From Pseudomonas sp. Teo4 (GTDB lineage: Bacteria; Pseudomonadota; Gammaproteobacteria; Pseudomonadales; Pseudomonadaceae): 64,000 nucleotides of DNA. The DNA is taken from assembly GCF_034387475.1 (NCBI RefSeq), contig NZ_JAXCIL010000001.1, positions 744,001 through 808,000 on the forward strand. The letters run 5' to 3'. How positions within the stretch are numbered: position 1 is the stretch's first letter; each line of letters begins with the position of its first letter. Both the position numbers and the translations under genes were made by a program. The notes beneath the pieces were generated by a model that did no database searches, was not told the origin of the DNA, and saw nothing but the letters and a program-made list of their open reading frames with translations. Below, one piece after another: positions 53,922 to 61,576 of the stretch.

Positions 53922-54943
53922 TTGACCAGCCACTCATTCCAGCGCGCCGCGATGGCCGGACCGTTCTTGGCCCAGTAGGCGAAGTCCAGGGTGACCTGGT
54001 CCTGGGCGTAGGCGGTCGGCAGGTTTGGCGCAAGGTCTTTGTCGAGTTTGCCAACGCTGTCGACGTTCACCGGCGCGTAGGCGGTCTTGTTGGCGAATTC
54101 GGCCTGGCCCTCGGCGCTGCTGGCGTTGGCCAGGAACTTCATGGCCGCGTCCTTGTTCTTGGCGCCTTTGGGAATGACCAGGAAATCGGCCATGACCAGG
54201 TTTTGCTTCCAGCTCACGCCAACTGGCGCACCATCTTGCTGCAGGGCATAGACCCGGCCGTTCCAGAACTGGCCCAGCGACGCTTCACCGGAGGCCAGCA
54301 GCTGTTGCGACTGGGCGCCACCGCCCCACCAGACGATGTCTTTCTTGATGGTGTCGAGCTTCTTGAAGGCGCGGTCCAGGTCCAGCGGGTAGAGCTTGTC
54401 GGGGGCTACGCCGTCGGCCAGCAGAGCCAGTTCCAGCACGCCGGGGCTTGGCCATTTGTACAAGGCGCGTTTGCCGGGGTAGGTCTTGGTGTCGAACAGC
54501 GCGGTCCAGTCGACCGGCTTGTTGGCACCGAGCTTGCCTTCGTTGTAACCGAGCACGAAGGAGAAGAAGAACGAGCCGACACCGTGGTCGGAGACGAAAC
54601 GTGGGTCGATCTTGTCGCGCTGGATCTGCTTGAAGTCCAGGGGTTCGAGCAGGCCTTCGCTGGCGGCGCGCAGGGCAAAGTCGGCTTCGACGTCGACTAC
54701 GTCCCACTGCACGTTGCCGCTTTCGACCATGGCCTTGAGCTTGCCGTAGTCGGTTGGGCCGTCCTGGACGACTTTGATGTTGGTGCTTTTGGTGAAGGGG
54801 ACTGCCCATGCTTCTTTCTGGGCGTCCTGGGTGGTACCGCCCCAACTGACGAAGTTGAGGCTGTCAGCGGCCTGGACGGCCTGACATGCCAGGGTCAGCA
54901 GGCTGGCGGACAGCACTGCGGTTACACGTTTGCTCAACAGCAT
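53918..54943 (-). CDS. Polyamine-type ABC transporter substrate-binding protein, PotD/F-like (341 aa)
   Basis: Signal peptide (MLLSKRVTAVLSASLLTLACQAVQA) and the PotD-type mature start LNFVSWGGTTQDAQKEAW; WDVVDVEADFALRAASEGLL and WWGGGAQSQQLLASGE follow. Closest in pattern to pseudomonad PotF-like proteins with unassigned ligand. GAGGG precedes the start. First gene of the SBP-permease-permease-ATPase operon. Confidence 0.9.
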   Translation of the reverse strand: MLLSKRVTAVLSASLLTLACQAVQAADSLNFVSWGGTTQDAQKEAWAVPFTKSTNIKVVQDGPTDYGKLKAMVESGNVQWDVVDVEADFALRAASEGLLEPLDFKQIQRDKIDPRFVSDHGVGSFFFSFVLGYNEGKLGANKPVDWTALFDTKTYPGKRALYKWPSPGVLELALLADGVAPDKLYPLDLDRAFKKLDTIKKDIVWWGGGAQSQQLLASGEASLGQFWNGRVYALQQDGAPVGVSWKQNLVMADFLVIPKGAKNKDAAMKFLANASSAEGQAEFANKTAYAPVNVDSVGKLDKDLAPNLPTAYAQDQVTLDFAYWAKNGPAIAARWNEWLVK

Positions 54944-55084
54944 GGTTACGCCCTCGTTGCTTTTGTTATTCGAGGCGGGGCTTTTTGGTGCGCCCGCCAA
55001 TAGTGTTCGGGGAGCAGCTTCAACAAAGTGTCTTCTGGCCGTTTTTAATTGTAGGTGCCGGCCTGCTGATTCAAGGTCTACGGG

Positions 55085-55101
55085 ATATCATATTATGGTA
55101 T
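55085..55101. promoter_or_regulatory. Dyad ATATCAT-ATT-ATGGTAT upstream of the polyamine-type ABC operon
   Basis: Near-perfect inverted repeat about 140 bases before the operon start, inside the only AT-rich part of the 340-base gap 54944-55283. On the other strand it reads ATACCATAATA, matching ATACCATCATA at 56442-56452 near the ribBA promoter. Likely a shared GntR-type operator; inference only. Confidence 0.45.
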
Positions 55102-55159
55102 TCCAAACTTTTCGCAAGAGGTTAAGGCGACCGGCCATCACTCCGTGGGTCCAGAAACG

Positions 55160-55265
55160 ACGCGGACCCTGTAGGAGCCGGCTTGCCGGCGATTGCGTCA
55201 GTAGTCACACCGGTGGTGCCTGATCTGTCGCAATCGCCGGCAAGCCGGCTCCCACAGGGTCCACG
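55160..55265. repeat. Inverted pair of REP elements
   Basis: GGAGCCGGCTTGCCGGCGAT (left) and its complement (right), with matching flanks GGACCCTGT / ACAGGGTCC extending the arms to about 34 bp; the centre is about 30 bases. Located just beyond the 3' end of ribBA. Confidence 0.93.
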
Positions 55266-55283
55266 TTGTCATTCCGATTGTGG

Positions 55284-56405
55284 TCAGCCCACCATCCCCG
55301 GCTCGAACGGAATGCTCTGCACCACTTCCAGCTCGTACCCGGCAAGGCCCGCATACTTCAGCGGCGGGCCGAGGTGACGCAGCTTGCCCACGCCAAGGTC
55401 TTGCAGAATCTGCGCGCCAGTGCCCACCTCCGAGTACACCTTCGACTGGCCACGCTGGTACGGCCGCGCCGGCTGGGTCAGCTGCGGCACACGCTCGAGC
55501 AGCGCCTGGGACGACTCATGGTTGGCCAGAATAACCACCACGCCCGCACCTTCCTCGGCCACCTTCTGCAAGGCTGCCCACAGCGTCCAGTTGGCCGGGC
55601 CGGCGTATTCGGCGCCGACCAGATCGCGCAGCGGGTCGATTACATGCACGCGTACCAGGGTTGGCTGTTCGCGGCGGATATCGCCCATCACCATGGCCAT
55701 GTGCACGCCGCCCTCGATACGGTCTTCATAGGTCACCAGGCGGAAGGTGCCGTGCACGGTGGGCAGCTCCCGCTCGCCGATACGCTTGATGGTCTGCTCG
55801 GTGCTCAGGCGGTAGTGGATCAGGTCGGCAATGGTGCCGATCTTGATACCGTGGCGGGCGGCGAACACTTCAAGGTCCGGGCGGCGGGCCATGGTGCCGT
55901 CGTCGTTGAGCACCTCGACGATCACCGAGGCGGGGCTGAAGCCTGCCAGGCGCGCCAGGTCGCAGCCGGCTTCGGTATGCCCGGCACGGGTCAGTACCCC
56001 ACCTTCACGGGCGCGCAGGGGGAAGATGTGGCCAGGCTGCACCAGGTCTTCCGGGCGGGCGTTGGGTGCCATGGCCGCCGCCACTGTACGTGCCCGGTCG
56101 GCGGCGGAGATGCCGGTGGTGACGCCGGTCGCGGCCTCGATCGACACGGTGAAGGCGGTGCTGAACACGCTGCCGTTGGCTGGCACCATCTGTTCCAGGC
56201 CCAGGCGTTGGCAGTGATCGTCGGTCAGGGTCAGGCAGATCAGGCCGCGGGCTTCACGGGCCATGAAGTTGATGGCCTGGGCGTCACAGCGCTCGGCGGC
56301 AATCAGCAGGTCGCCTTCGTTTTCCCGGTCCTCGTCATCCACCAGCAGCACCATCTTGCCTTGCCGGTAGTCTTCGAGAAGTTCTTCGATGCTGTTGAAA
56401 GCCAT
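55284..56405 (-). CDS. ribBA: RibBA-like: DHBP synthase with degenerate GTP cyclohydrolase II domain (373 aa)
   Basis: Residues 1-205 are an intact 3,4-dihydroxy-2-butanone 4-phosphate synthase: [18 protein letters not shown] with the metal-binding acidic residues, [19 protein letters not shown] with the catalytic His. Residues 206-373 have the GTP cyclohydrolase II fold outline, but the zinc cysteines are missing (the expected CLTGD...CDCG region reads [13 protein letters not shown] and the domain has no cysteine), so only the DHBP synthase step of riboflavin synthesis is expected. No FMN riboswitch precedes it. Divergent from the DUF1330 gene across a palindromic operator. Confidence 0.88.
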   Translation of the reverse strand: MAFNSIEELLEDYRQGKMVLLVDDEDRENEGDLLIAAERCDAQAINFMAREARGLICLTLTDDHCQRLGLEQMVPANGSVFSTAFTVSIEAATGVTTGISAADRARTVAAAMAPNARPEDLVQPGHIFPLRAREGGVLTRAGHTEAGCDLARLAGFSPASVIVEVLNDDGTMARRPDLEVFAARHGIKIGTIADLIHYRLSTEQTIKRIGERELPTVHGTFRLVTYEDRIEGGVHMAMVMGDIRREQPTLVRVHVIDPLRDLVGAEYAGPANWTLWAALQKVAEEGAGVVVILANHESSQALLERVPQLTQPARPYQRGQSKVYSEVGTGAQILQDLGVGKLRHLGPPLKYAGLAGYELEVVQSIPFEPGMVG

Positions 56406-56436
56406 GCTGCACGCTCACTGTGGTGGGGTGATTTTT

Positions 56437-56448
56437 ATGGTATACCAT
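56437..56448. promoter_or_regulatory. Perfect palindrome ATGGTATACCAT between ribBA and DUF1330 genes
   Basis: Twelve-base perfect palindrome in the 78-base divergent gap, of the TNGTNNNACNA-like shape bound by GntR/FadR-family repressors. Its right half (ATACCATCATA) recurs in the promoter of the polyamine-type ABC operon at 55085-55101. Confidence 0.55.
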
Positions 56449-56483
56449 CATACACAAATATCGTTGTTACAGGAGAACCGCCG

Positions 56484-56777
56484 ATGAAGGCCTACTGGAT
56501 CGCCCATGTGGACATCACTGACCCCGAGCAGTATCAGCAATACACCCAGCGTGCGCCGGCAGCCTTCAAGGCGTTTGGTGGGCGCTTCCTGGCCCGTGGC
56601 GGGCGTAGCGAAGCGATGGAGGGGCGGCCTACACCTCAGCGTAGCGTGGTGATCGAATTCGAATCGTATGAGCAGGCGCTGGCCTGTTATCGGTCGGCGC
56701 TGTATCAGGAGGCGTGCAGCCATCGCCAGGGGGTGGCAAAGGCGGAGGTGATCATCGTCGAAGGCTTCGAGCCTTGA
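56484..56777 (+). CDS. DUF1330 domain protein (97 aa)
   Basis: Whole length matches DUF1330, a dimeric alpha-beta barrel: KAYWIAHVDITDPEQYQQYT, AFGGRFLARGGRSEAMEG, VVIEFESYEQALACYRSALY. These small proteins are often beside catabolic genes and may bind or isomerise small substrates. Strong AGGAG site. Divergent from ribBA. Confidence 0.9.
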   Translation: MKAYWIAHVDITDPEQYQQYTQRAPAAFKAFGGRFLARGGRSEAMEGRPTPQRSVVIEFESYEQALACYRSALYQEACSHRQGVAKAEVIIVEGFEP

Positions 56778-56789
56778 GCTGTGGCTGAT

Positions 56790-56882
56790 GGCCCAATCGC
56801 CGGCAAGCCGGCTCCCACAGGCGATCACAGTTTTCGAGAACTGTGTAGTACCTGTGGGAGCCGGCTTGCCGGCGATAGGGCC
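56790..56882. repeat. Inverted pair of REP elements
   Basis: CAATCGCCGGCAAGCCGGCT and its reverse complement flank a 35-base centre that itself forms a hairpin (CACAGTTTTCGAGAACTGTG). Between convergent DUF1330 and pirin genes. Confidence 0.92.
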
Positions 56883-56902
56883 ATCATTGTCACCACCGAG
56901 CA

Positions 56903-57625
56903 TCAAGGCATGCCAGGCAACTCGTATGGGCGCAAGTCGAACACCAGCACTTCAGCGTCGAGGCCGTTGCTCAGTTCCAGCACCTGTTCCTGCCGTACCC
57001 GCACGCCGTCGCCTTCGTTCAATACACGGCCATTGAGTTCGATACTGCCGCGGGCCACGTGCACATAGGCATGGCGGTTTTCCGGCAAGGTCAGGGTCGC
57101 CCGTTCCTCACCGTCGAACAGCCCGGCATACACCCGCGCGTTCTGGCGTACCTGCAATGAGCCTTCGGCGCCATCCGGTGAGATGATCAGGCGCAAGCTG
57201 CCGCGTTTTTCCTCGGCACTGAAGTGCTGTTGCTGGTAACGCGGTGTCGCACCCCGCACGTTGGGCACGATCCAGATCTGCAGGAAGTGCACGGATGCTG
57301 TCTGGCTGTGGTTGAACTCGCTGTGGGCCACACCGTGCCCCGCGCTCATCAGTTGCACATCGCCTGGGCGAATCACCGAACCGGTGCCGAGGGTGTCCTT
57401 GTGTTCCAGTGCACCTTCGAGCACGTAGGAGAAAATCTCCATGTCGCGGTGCGGGTGCTCGCCGAAGCCTTTGCCGGCGATGACACGGTCGTCGTTGATC
57501 ACCAGCAGGTCGGAAAAACCTTGTTCTTCGGGGTTGCGGTAATGGCCGAAGGAGAAGGTGTGGAAGGATTTCAGCCAGCCATGGAAGGCCAGGCCGCGGT
57601 CTTGGGCGTTACGGACGGTGAGCAT
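56903..57625 (-). CDS. Pirin family protein, YhhW-like (240 aa)
   Basis: Bicupin with metal ligands in FGEHPHRDMEIFSYVLEGAL (HxH) and SAGHGVAHSEFNH; FHTFSFGHYRNPEEQGFSDL is the pirin signature at the N-terminus. YhhW has quercetin 2,3-dioxygenase activity; the physiological role is open. Start at 57625 (MLTVRNAQ) has AAGGAGAA upstream. Confidence 0.92.
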   Translation of the reverse strand: MLTVRNAQDRGLAFHGWLKSFHTFSFGHYRNPEEQGFSDLLVINDDRVIAGKGFGEHPHRDMEIFSYVLEGALEHKDTLGTGSVIRPGDVQLMSAGHGVAHSEFNHSQTASVHFLQIWIVPNVRGATPRYQQQHFSAEEKRGSLRLIISPDGAEGSLQVRQNARVYAGLFDGEERATLTLPENRHAYVHVARGSIELNGRVLNEGDGVRVRQEQVLELSNGLDAEVLVFDLRPYELPGMP

Positions 57626-57876
57626 GGTGATTCTCCTTGAAAAGCCGAGGCCGAAAGGGCCGCAGGGCTGTTGATGGGAGAATCTTACTGTCACTTTTAA
57701 TGTTTAAAAATTAGGGTTCGTGAGTATTACTGTCTTGTTTAGGGTGACAAATGTGGGAGTGTTCTGACAGCTACTTCATTTGTAGCGGTAGGACTGTTCC
57801 TGATTGTCGCTGACGCGCTTTGGAGGGGGATTTCGGCGGCTAGCTTGCGGACTTTCCACTTCAGGAAGCGAGCCCC

Positions 57877-58023
57877 ATGCGCAACGTAATCGACGGTAAA
57901 GGCCAGGCAGTAGACGGGGACAGGACCACCACCGGGGCCAGTGGCTATATCTTCAATGGTCACAAGGTGCTTCGCCGAGGTGATCCCACGACGGCTTGCC
58001 CAATGTTCAAGCTGGGGGGATAG
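57877..58023 (+). pseudogene. Truncated PAAR-domain gene (48 codons)
   Basis: Starts VIDGKGQAVDGDRTTTGAS and continues VLRRGDPTTACP, identical in design to residues 1-50 of the PAAR effector at 40117, then stops after a few unrelated residues (MFKLGG). A good AGGAAG site is kept. In the third frame the reading after CP is NVQAGGIAHV, close to the CPxCGQxGxV continuation of PAAR domains, so a one-base deletion near 57999-58006 is likely. The second half of PAAR and any effector domain are gone. Confidence 0.7.
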
Positions 58024-58028
58024 CACAC

Positions 58029-58418
58029 GTGATCACGTCTGCAATTAAACCGAAACGGCATTTTTGGCGCTGGGTGGTCGCGATAATGCTCACCCCGATC
58101 GTCTTTTGGTATGTCGCCACACCGCTGGTGAGTTTTCATTTTTCTGATAGGGGGCAGGGGCGTCTCGGCTACATATTGAATGTCCAGCACGACATATCAA
58201 AAGGTGAGATCTACCCAGGTGAAGCCACCGGCGGCGCCGGCCACATTTTCCCGAACGACCAGTTTTTCATGGAATTGTATTGGAACAACCGTGGGAAATC
58301 GCACTGCATCCGGGTTAAACCCAGATGGCCAAGTATCGATATCTACATAGGAGCGGACGGTGCCATAGATAGCCGCACGGATAGCAGACTCATCGAAGCC
58401 TGTGGACCATTACCGTAA
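58029..58418 (+). CDS. Small membrane-anchored protein behind the broken PAAR gene, possible orphan immunity protein (129 aa)
   Basis: GTG start with GGGGGA eight bases upstream. One transmembrane helix (FWRWVVAIMLTPIVFWYVATP, about residues 11-30) followed by an exported domain with two cysteines (SHCIRVK, EACGPLP) that may form a disulfide. GC is lower than in neighbours. It stands where an immunity gene stands in the intact PAAR locus at 41510 and ends in a strong terminator. It shows no recognised family, so the immunity role is inference from context. Confidence 0.6.
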   Translation: MITSAIKPKRHFWRWVVAIMLTPIVFWYVATPLVSFHFSDRGQGRLGYILNVQHDISKGEIYPGEATGGAGHIFPNDQFFMELYWNNRGKSHCIRVKPRWPSIDIYIGADGAIDSRTDSRLIEACGPLP

Positions 58419-58428
58419 CGAAGCAAAA

Positions 58429-58446
58429 GACCCGCCTAGGCGGGTC
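58429..58446. terminator. Bidirectional rho-independent terminator
   Basis: GACCCGCC-TA-GGCGGGTC, perfect 8-bp stem with flanking CAAAA on the left and CCTTT on the right; lies between the convergent small membrane protein and esterase genes. Confidence 0.85.
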
Positions 58447-58460
58447 CTTTGGTCATCGAC

Positions 58461-59480
58461 TCACTGTAAATGCACTTTAAGTTCGCCAGCCGCCTGCCTC
58501 ATCGCCGCCTTGACCGCCGGCACCTGATTCAGTGGGTTAAGCAGCCCATAGTCATGAATCATCCCGTTGTACCGCACCGAAGTCACCGTCACGCCCGCCG
58601 CATTCAGATTGCGCGCATACGCTTCACCCTCGTCACGCAGCACATCGAACTCGGCCGTCTGCACCAGCGCTGGCGGCAAGCCTTTCAACTGCTCGCTGCT
58701 GGCCCGCAGCGGCGAGGCGTAGATCTGTTCACGTGCCTTGGCGTCGGTGGTGTAGTTGTCCCAGAACCACTTCATCATCCCGGTAGTCAGGAAGTGCCCC
58801 TCGGCAAACTGCTTGTACGAGGCGGTCTCGAAGCTGGCGTCGGTCACCGGCCACAGCAGCAGCTGGAAGCGCAACGCAGGTGTGCCTGCTTCCTTGGCTT
58901 TGAGTGCCACTACAGCCGCCATGTTGCCGCCGACGCTGTTGCCGGCCACGGCCAGGCGCTTGCCGTCCACGCCGATGTCCTTGCCATGCTCGGCCACCCA
59001 GCGGGTCGCGGCGTAGGCCTGGTTGATCGCGGTGGGGTAGTGCGCCTCTGGTGACGGGGTGTAGTCGACATAGACCGCCACTGCGCCGGAGCCCACCACC
59101 AGGTCACGAATCAGTCGCTGGTGGGTCGGGAAGTCGCCCAGCACCCAGCCGCCGCCGTGGAAGAACATGAACACCGGCAATTCACCCTTGACCTTGGCCG
59201 GGCGCACGATCTGCAGCTTGATTGGCTGGCCGTCGGCTTTGATGGTGCGTTCAGTGACTTCGATGCCGGAAAGGTCGACTTTCACCGAAGCCTGGGCACC
59301 GGTCAGTACGGCGCGGGCGTCTTTCGGGCTGAGCTGTTCCAATGGCTTGCCGCCACCTTGTTCCAGGGCTTCGAGGAAGGCCTGGGTGTGCTGTTCGACA
59401 CCTGGGCTGCCTGCCGCGAAAGCGCTGGAAACGGACAGGGCGAGGAGGCTGGCGGTGAGGGTTTTGTGGACAATGTTCAT
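58461..59480 (-). CDS. Exported alpha/beta hydrolase of the HSL (GDXG) family (339 aa)
   Basis: Signal peptide (MNIVHKTLTASLLALSVSSAFA), oxyanion motif FMFFHGGGWVLG, nucleophile elbow AGNSVGGNMA (variant of the usual GDSAGG), aspartate in TAEFDVLRDEG and histidine in NGMIHDYGLL, completing the Ser-Asp-His triad. A secreted or periplasmic esterase acting on short acyl esters is likely. Divergent from a LysR gene that probably controls it. Confidence 0.9.
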   Translation of the reverse strand: MNIVHKTLTASLLALSVSSAFAAGSPGVEQHTQAFLEALEQGGGKPLEQLSPKDARAVLTGAQASVKVDLSGIEVTERTIKADGQPIKLQIVRPAKVKGELPVFMFFHGGGWVLGDFPTHQRLIRDLVVGSGAVAVYVDYTPSPEAHYPTAINQAYAATRWVAEHGKDIGVDGKRLAVAGNSVGGNMAAVVALKAKEAGTPALRFQLLLWPVTDASFETASYKQFAEGHFLTTGMMKWFWDNYTTDAKAREQIYASPLRASSEQLKGLPPALVQTAEFDVLRDEGEAYARNLNAAGVTVTSVRYNGMIHDYGLLNPLNQVPAVKAAMRQAAGELKVHLQ

Positions 59481-59624
59481 GTGCGAATCCTTTTCTATGC
59501 AGTATGGGGAGTGGGCGTGTTGCCTGGCCTTGGGGCCATCGCTGCGACCTGTGCGTAGATTAAGGAGATGCCTGTTTGGGAAAAAGCCGGTATAAAGCGT
59601 TTGACTGTCACGCAGAGAGAGACA

Positions 59625-60509
59625 ATGAACCCTTACGAAGACATGCGGATCTTTGCCCAGGTCATGGAAGCCGGCAGTTTCACCGCCGCCGCCGACCGTC
59701 TGGGCATGTCCAAGCAATCGGTCAGCCGGCGCCTGATGCAGCTGGAAGAACGCCTTGGCGTGCGTTTGCTCAACCGTTCGACCCGACGCCTGGATGCCAC
59801 GCCACTGGGCCAGCACTACTACCAGTCGGCGTTGCGCCTGCTCGGTGAAGTGCAGCAGGTGGAGCACGACATCAGCGGACAGGCCCAGGCCTTGCGCGGC
59901 ACCCTGCGCCTGAGCGCGCCACTGTCTTTCGCCATGGCGCACCTGGGATGTCTGCTGACCGAGTTTCTTCAGTTGCATCCGCAGGTGGATGTAGAAGTCG
60001 ACCTGAGCGACCGCGCCGTTGACCTGATCGGCGAGGGCTATGACCTGGCGCTGCGGATCGGCGCGCTGGAGGATTCAAGCCTGGTAGCGCGGCGCATCGC
60101 CAGTGTCGAGCGGGTGTACTGCGCCAGCCCGGCCTATCTTGAGGCCCGTGGCCTACCTGCCGCACCGGAGGCACTTGGCGAGCACGATTGCCTGCCATAT
60201 GGTCATACGCGGCAGGTGCAATGGCAGTTCAAGGGGCAAGGCAAGGCTCAGACCATCGCTGTCAGCGGGCGCATGCGGGCCAACAATGGTGAGCTGCTCA
60301 GGGACGCGGCGATTGCTGGTATGGGCATCACCTACCTGCCGACCTTCATCGTCGGGCAGGCACTGGCCGACGGGCGCCTGGTGACGCTGCTGGAACCCTG
60401 GACCCCGCCGCCCCTGCAACTGTCGGCGGTGTACCCGCAGCACCGGCAGGTGGCCAGGCCCGTGCAGGGTTTCGTGGCGTTTCTGCGCGAGCGCCTGGCG
60501 CAGTTGTAG
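59625..60509 (+). CDS. LysR family regulator (CrgA-like, 294 aa)
   Basis: N-terminal helix-turn-helix MEAGSFTAAADRLGMSKQ with SVSRRLMQLEERLGVRLLNR and the typical effector domain (DVEVDLSDRAVDLIGEGYDL). Start 59625 aligns with the usual LysR N-terminus (NPYEDMRIFAQV). Divergent from the exported esterase by 144 bases; its end is 4 bases from the convergent LysR gene of the right MHS module. Confidence 0.9.
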   Translation: MNPYEDMRIFAQVMEAGSFTAAADRLGMSKQSVSRRLMQLEERLGVRLLNRSTRRLDATPLGQHYYQSALRLLGEVQQVEHDISGQAQALRGTLRLSAPLSFAMAHLGCLLTEFLQLHPQVDVEVDLSDRAVDLIGEGYDLALRIGALEDSSLVARRIASVERVYCASPAYLEARGLPAAPEALGEHDCLPYGHTRQVQWQFKGQGKAQTIAVSGRMRANNGELLRDAAIAGMGITYLPTFIVGQALADGRLVTLLEPWTPPPLQLSAVYPQHRQVARPVQGFVAFLRERLAQL

Positions 60510-60513
60510 GCGC

Positions 60514-61422
60514 CTACTCCAGGCCGTGCTGCAGCGCTTCGATGAACACGCCTTCAGCCCGGCTCAGGCGTTGTTCGCGGTTCCACAGCAGGTGAATGTC
60601 CACATCGGCGATGCCCTCATGGGGCGGTAGCTTCCACAGCAGCCCCGCGGCGACATCCGGCGCCACCACATGCTCGGGCAGGCAGCCGATGCCGAACCCG
60701 GCAATCACCAGTCGGCGAACTTCTTCCAGGCTGGGCGATGACGCCACGATACGCCCGGAAAACCCCTGTTGGTCGCGAAAAATGGTCAGCGGCGAGAGCA
60801 TGCCGCCGATCTGGTCGCTGGTGAAACTGACGAAGTTTTCCCGCTGCAGGTCGCCCTCGGCCTGGCCGAACAGGCGGTGGTGCTTGCCACAGAAAAACGC
60901 GTAGCGCTGGCGCAGGAACAGCCGTTGTTCCAGGCGCGGCTGTGGCCGGCGGTTCAGGCTCAGGCCTGCTGTGGCGGTCTTTTCCTGCAGGGCGGCGACG
61001 ATGTCGGAGCTGCGCATCACGTCGATCTCCACCTCCACCCTGGGGTGCTGGCGGTGGAACGCGGCAAGGAAATCATCGAAGTGTTCGCTGACGATGCGGC
61101 TGATCATCAGTAGCCGCACCTTGCCTACCAGTTCGTCCGCCGGTTGCTCCAGCAGGCCGCTGATCTGCGACATCTGCCCATACACCTCACCGGACAGCTG
61201 GAACAGCTGTTCGCCCATTTCGGTAAGCACGAAGCGTGGCCCGCGACGGGCGATGAGTTGGCGCCCGAGTTGTTCTTCCAGGCGCTTGAGCGCTTGGCTC
61301 ACCGCCGGTTGGGTCAGGTGCAGGCGGGCGGCGGCGCGGCTGATGGACAGCTCCTGGCCGATGACCCGAAACGTACGCAGCAGGTTCCAGTCGAGGCGGT
61401 CGTTGAGCAGGCGGTCGGACAT
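60514..61422 (-). CDS. LysR family regulator (302 aa), right module
   Basis: Paralogue of the LysR protein at 7370-8353: shared LLNDRLDWNLLRTF, ISRAAARLHLTQPAVSQALK, EKTATAGLSLNRRPQPRLEQ, and AGFGIGCLPEHVVA. The start at 61422 matches the paralogue N-terminus (ATG beginning MSDRLLND). It is divergent from the MHS transporter at 61577 and lies downstream of the shared 32-bp element. Expected to activate the transporter-amidohydrolase operon in response to a ureido or related compound. Confidence 0.92.
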   Translation of the reverse strand: MSDRLLNDRLDWNLLRTFRVIGQELSISRAAARLHLTQPAVSQALKRLEEQLGRQLIARRGPRFVLTEMGEQLFQLSGEVYGQMSQISGLLEQPADELVGKVRLLMISRIVSEHFDDFLAAFHRQHPRVEVEIDVMRSSDIVAALQEKTATAGLSLNRRPQPRLEQRLFLRQRYAFFCGKHHRLFGQAEGDLQRENFVSFTSDQIGGMLSPLTIFRDQQGFSGRIVASSPSLEEVRRLVIAGFGIGCLPEHVVAPDVAAGLLWKLPPHEGIADVDIHLLWNREQRLSRAEGVFIEALQHGLE

Positions 61423-61470
61423 GGCGGGGCTCGAAAATAAGCTTGATTTATAGTTCGCATAATAAATAGA

Positions 61471-61502
61471 AAATTGACTAATCATAGCCCCGGAACGATA
61501 AA
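61471..61502. promoter_or_regulatory. Conserved LysR operator in the divergent promoter of the right LysR/MHS module
   Basis: Read on the minus strand, 29 of 32 bases equal 7291-7322, including the whole core GGCTATGATTAGTCAATTT. It sits 48 bases before the LysR start and 75 bases before the transporter start. The downstream half of the dyad seen at the left copy (CTAAT) is changed here to CTATT. Confidence 0.65.
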
Positions 61503-61576
61503 TCGCATCCAGGCGCCGACAGAGTGCCGCCGTGACCCTATTACTCCTGCCAGAAAAACAAGCAAAGGAGCCATCC

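Noticed and set aside
57600..57876. AT-rich gap between pirin and the PAAR remnant as a possible insertion-sequence scar
   Set aside because: No terminal inverted repeats or target duplications visible; only promoter-like AT stretches.
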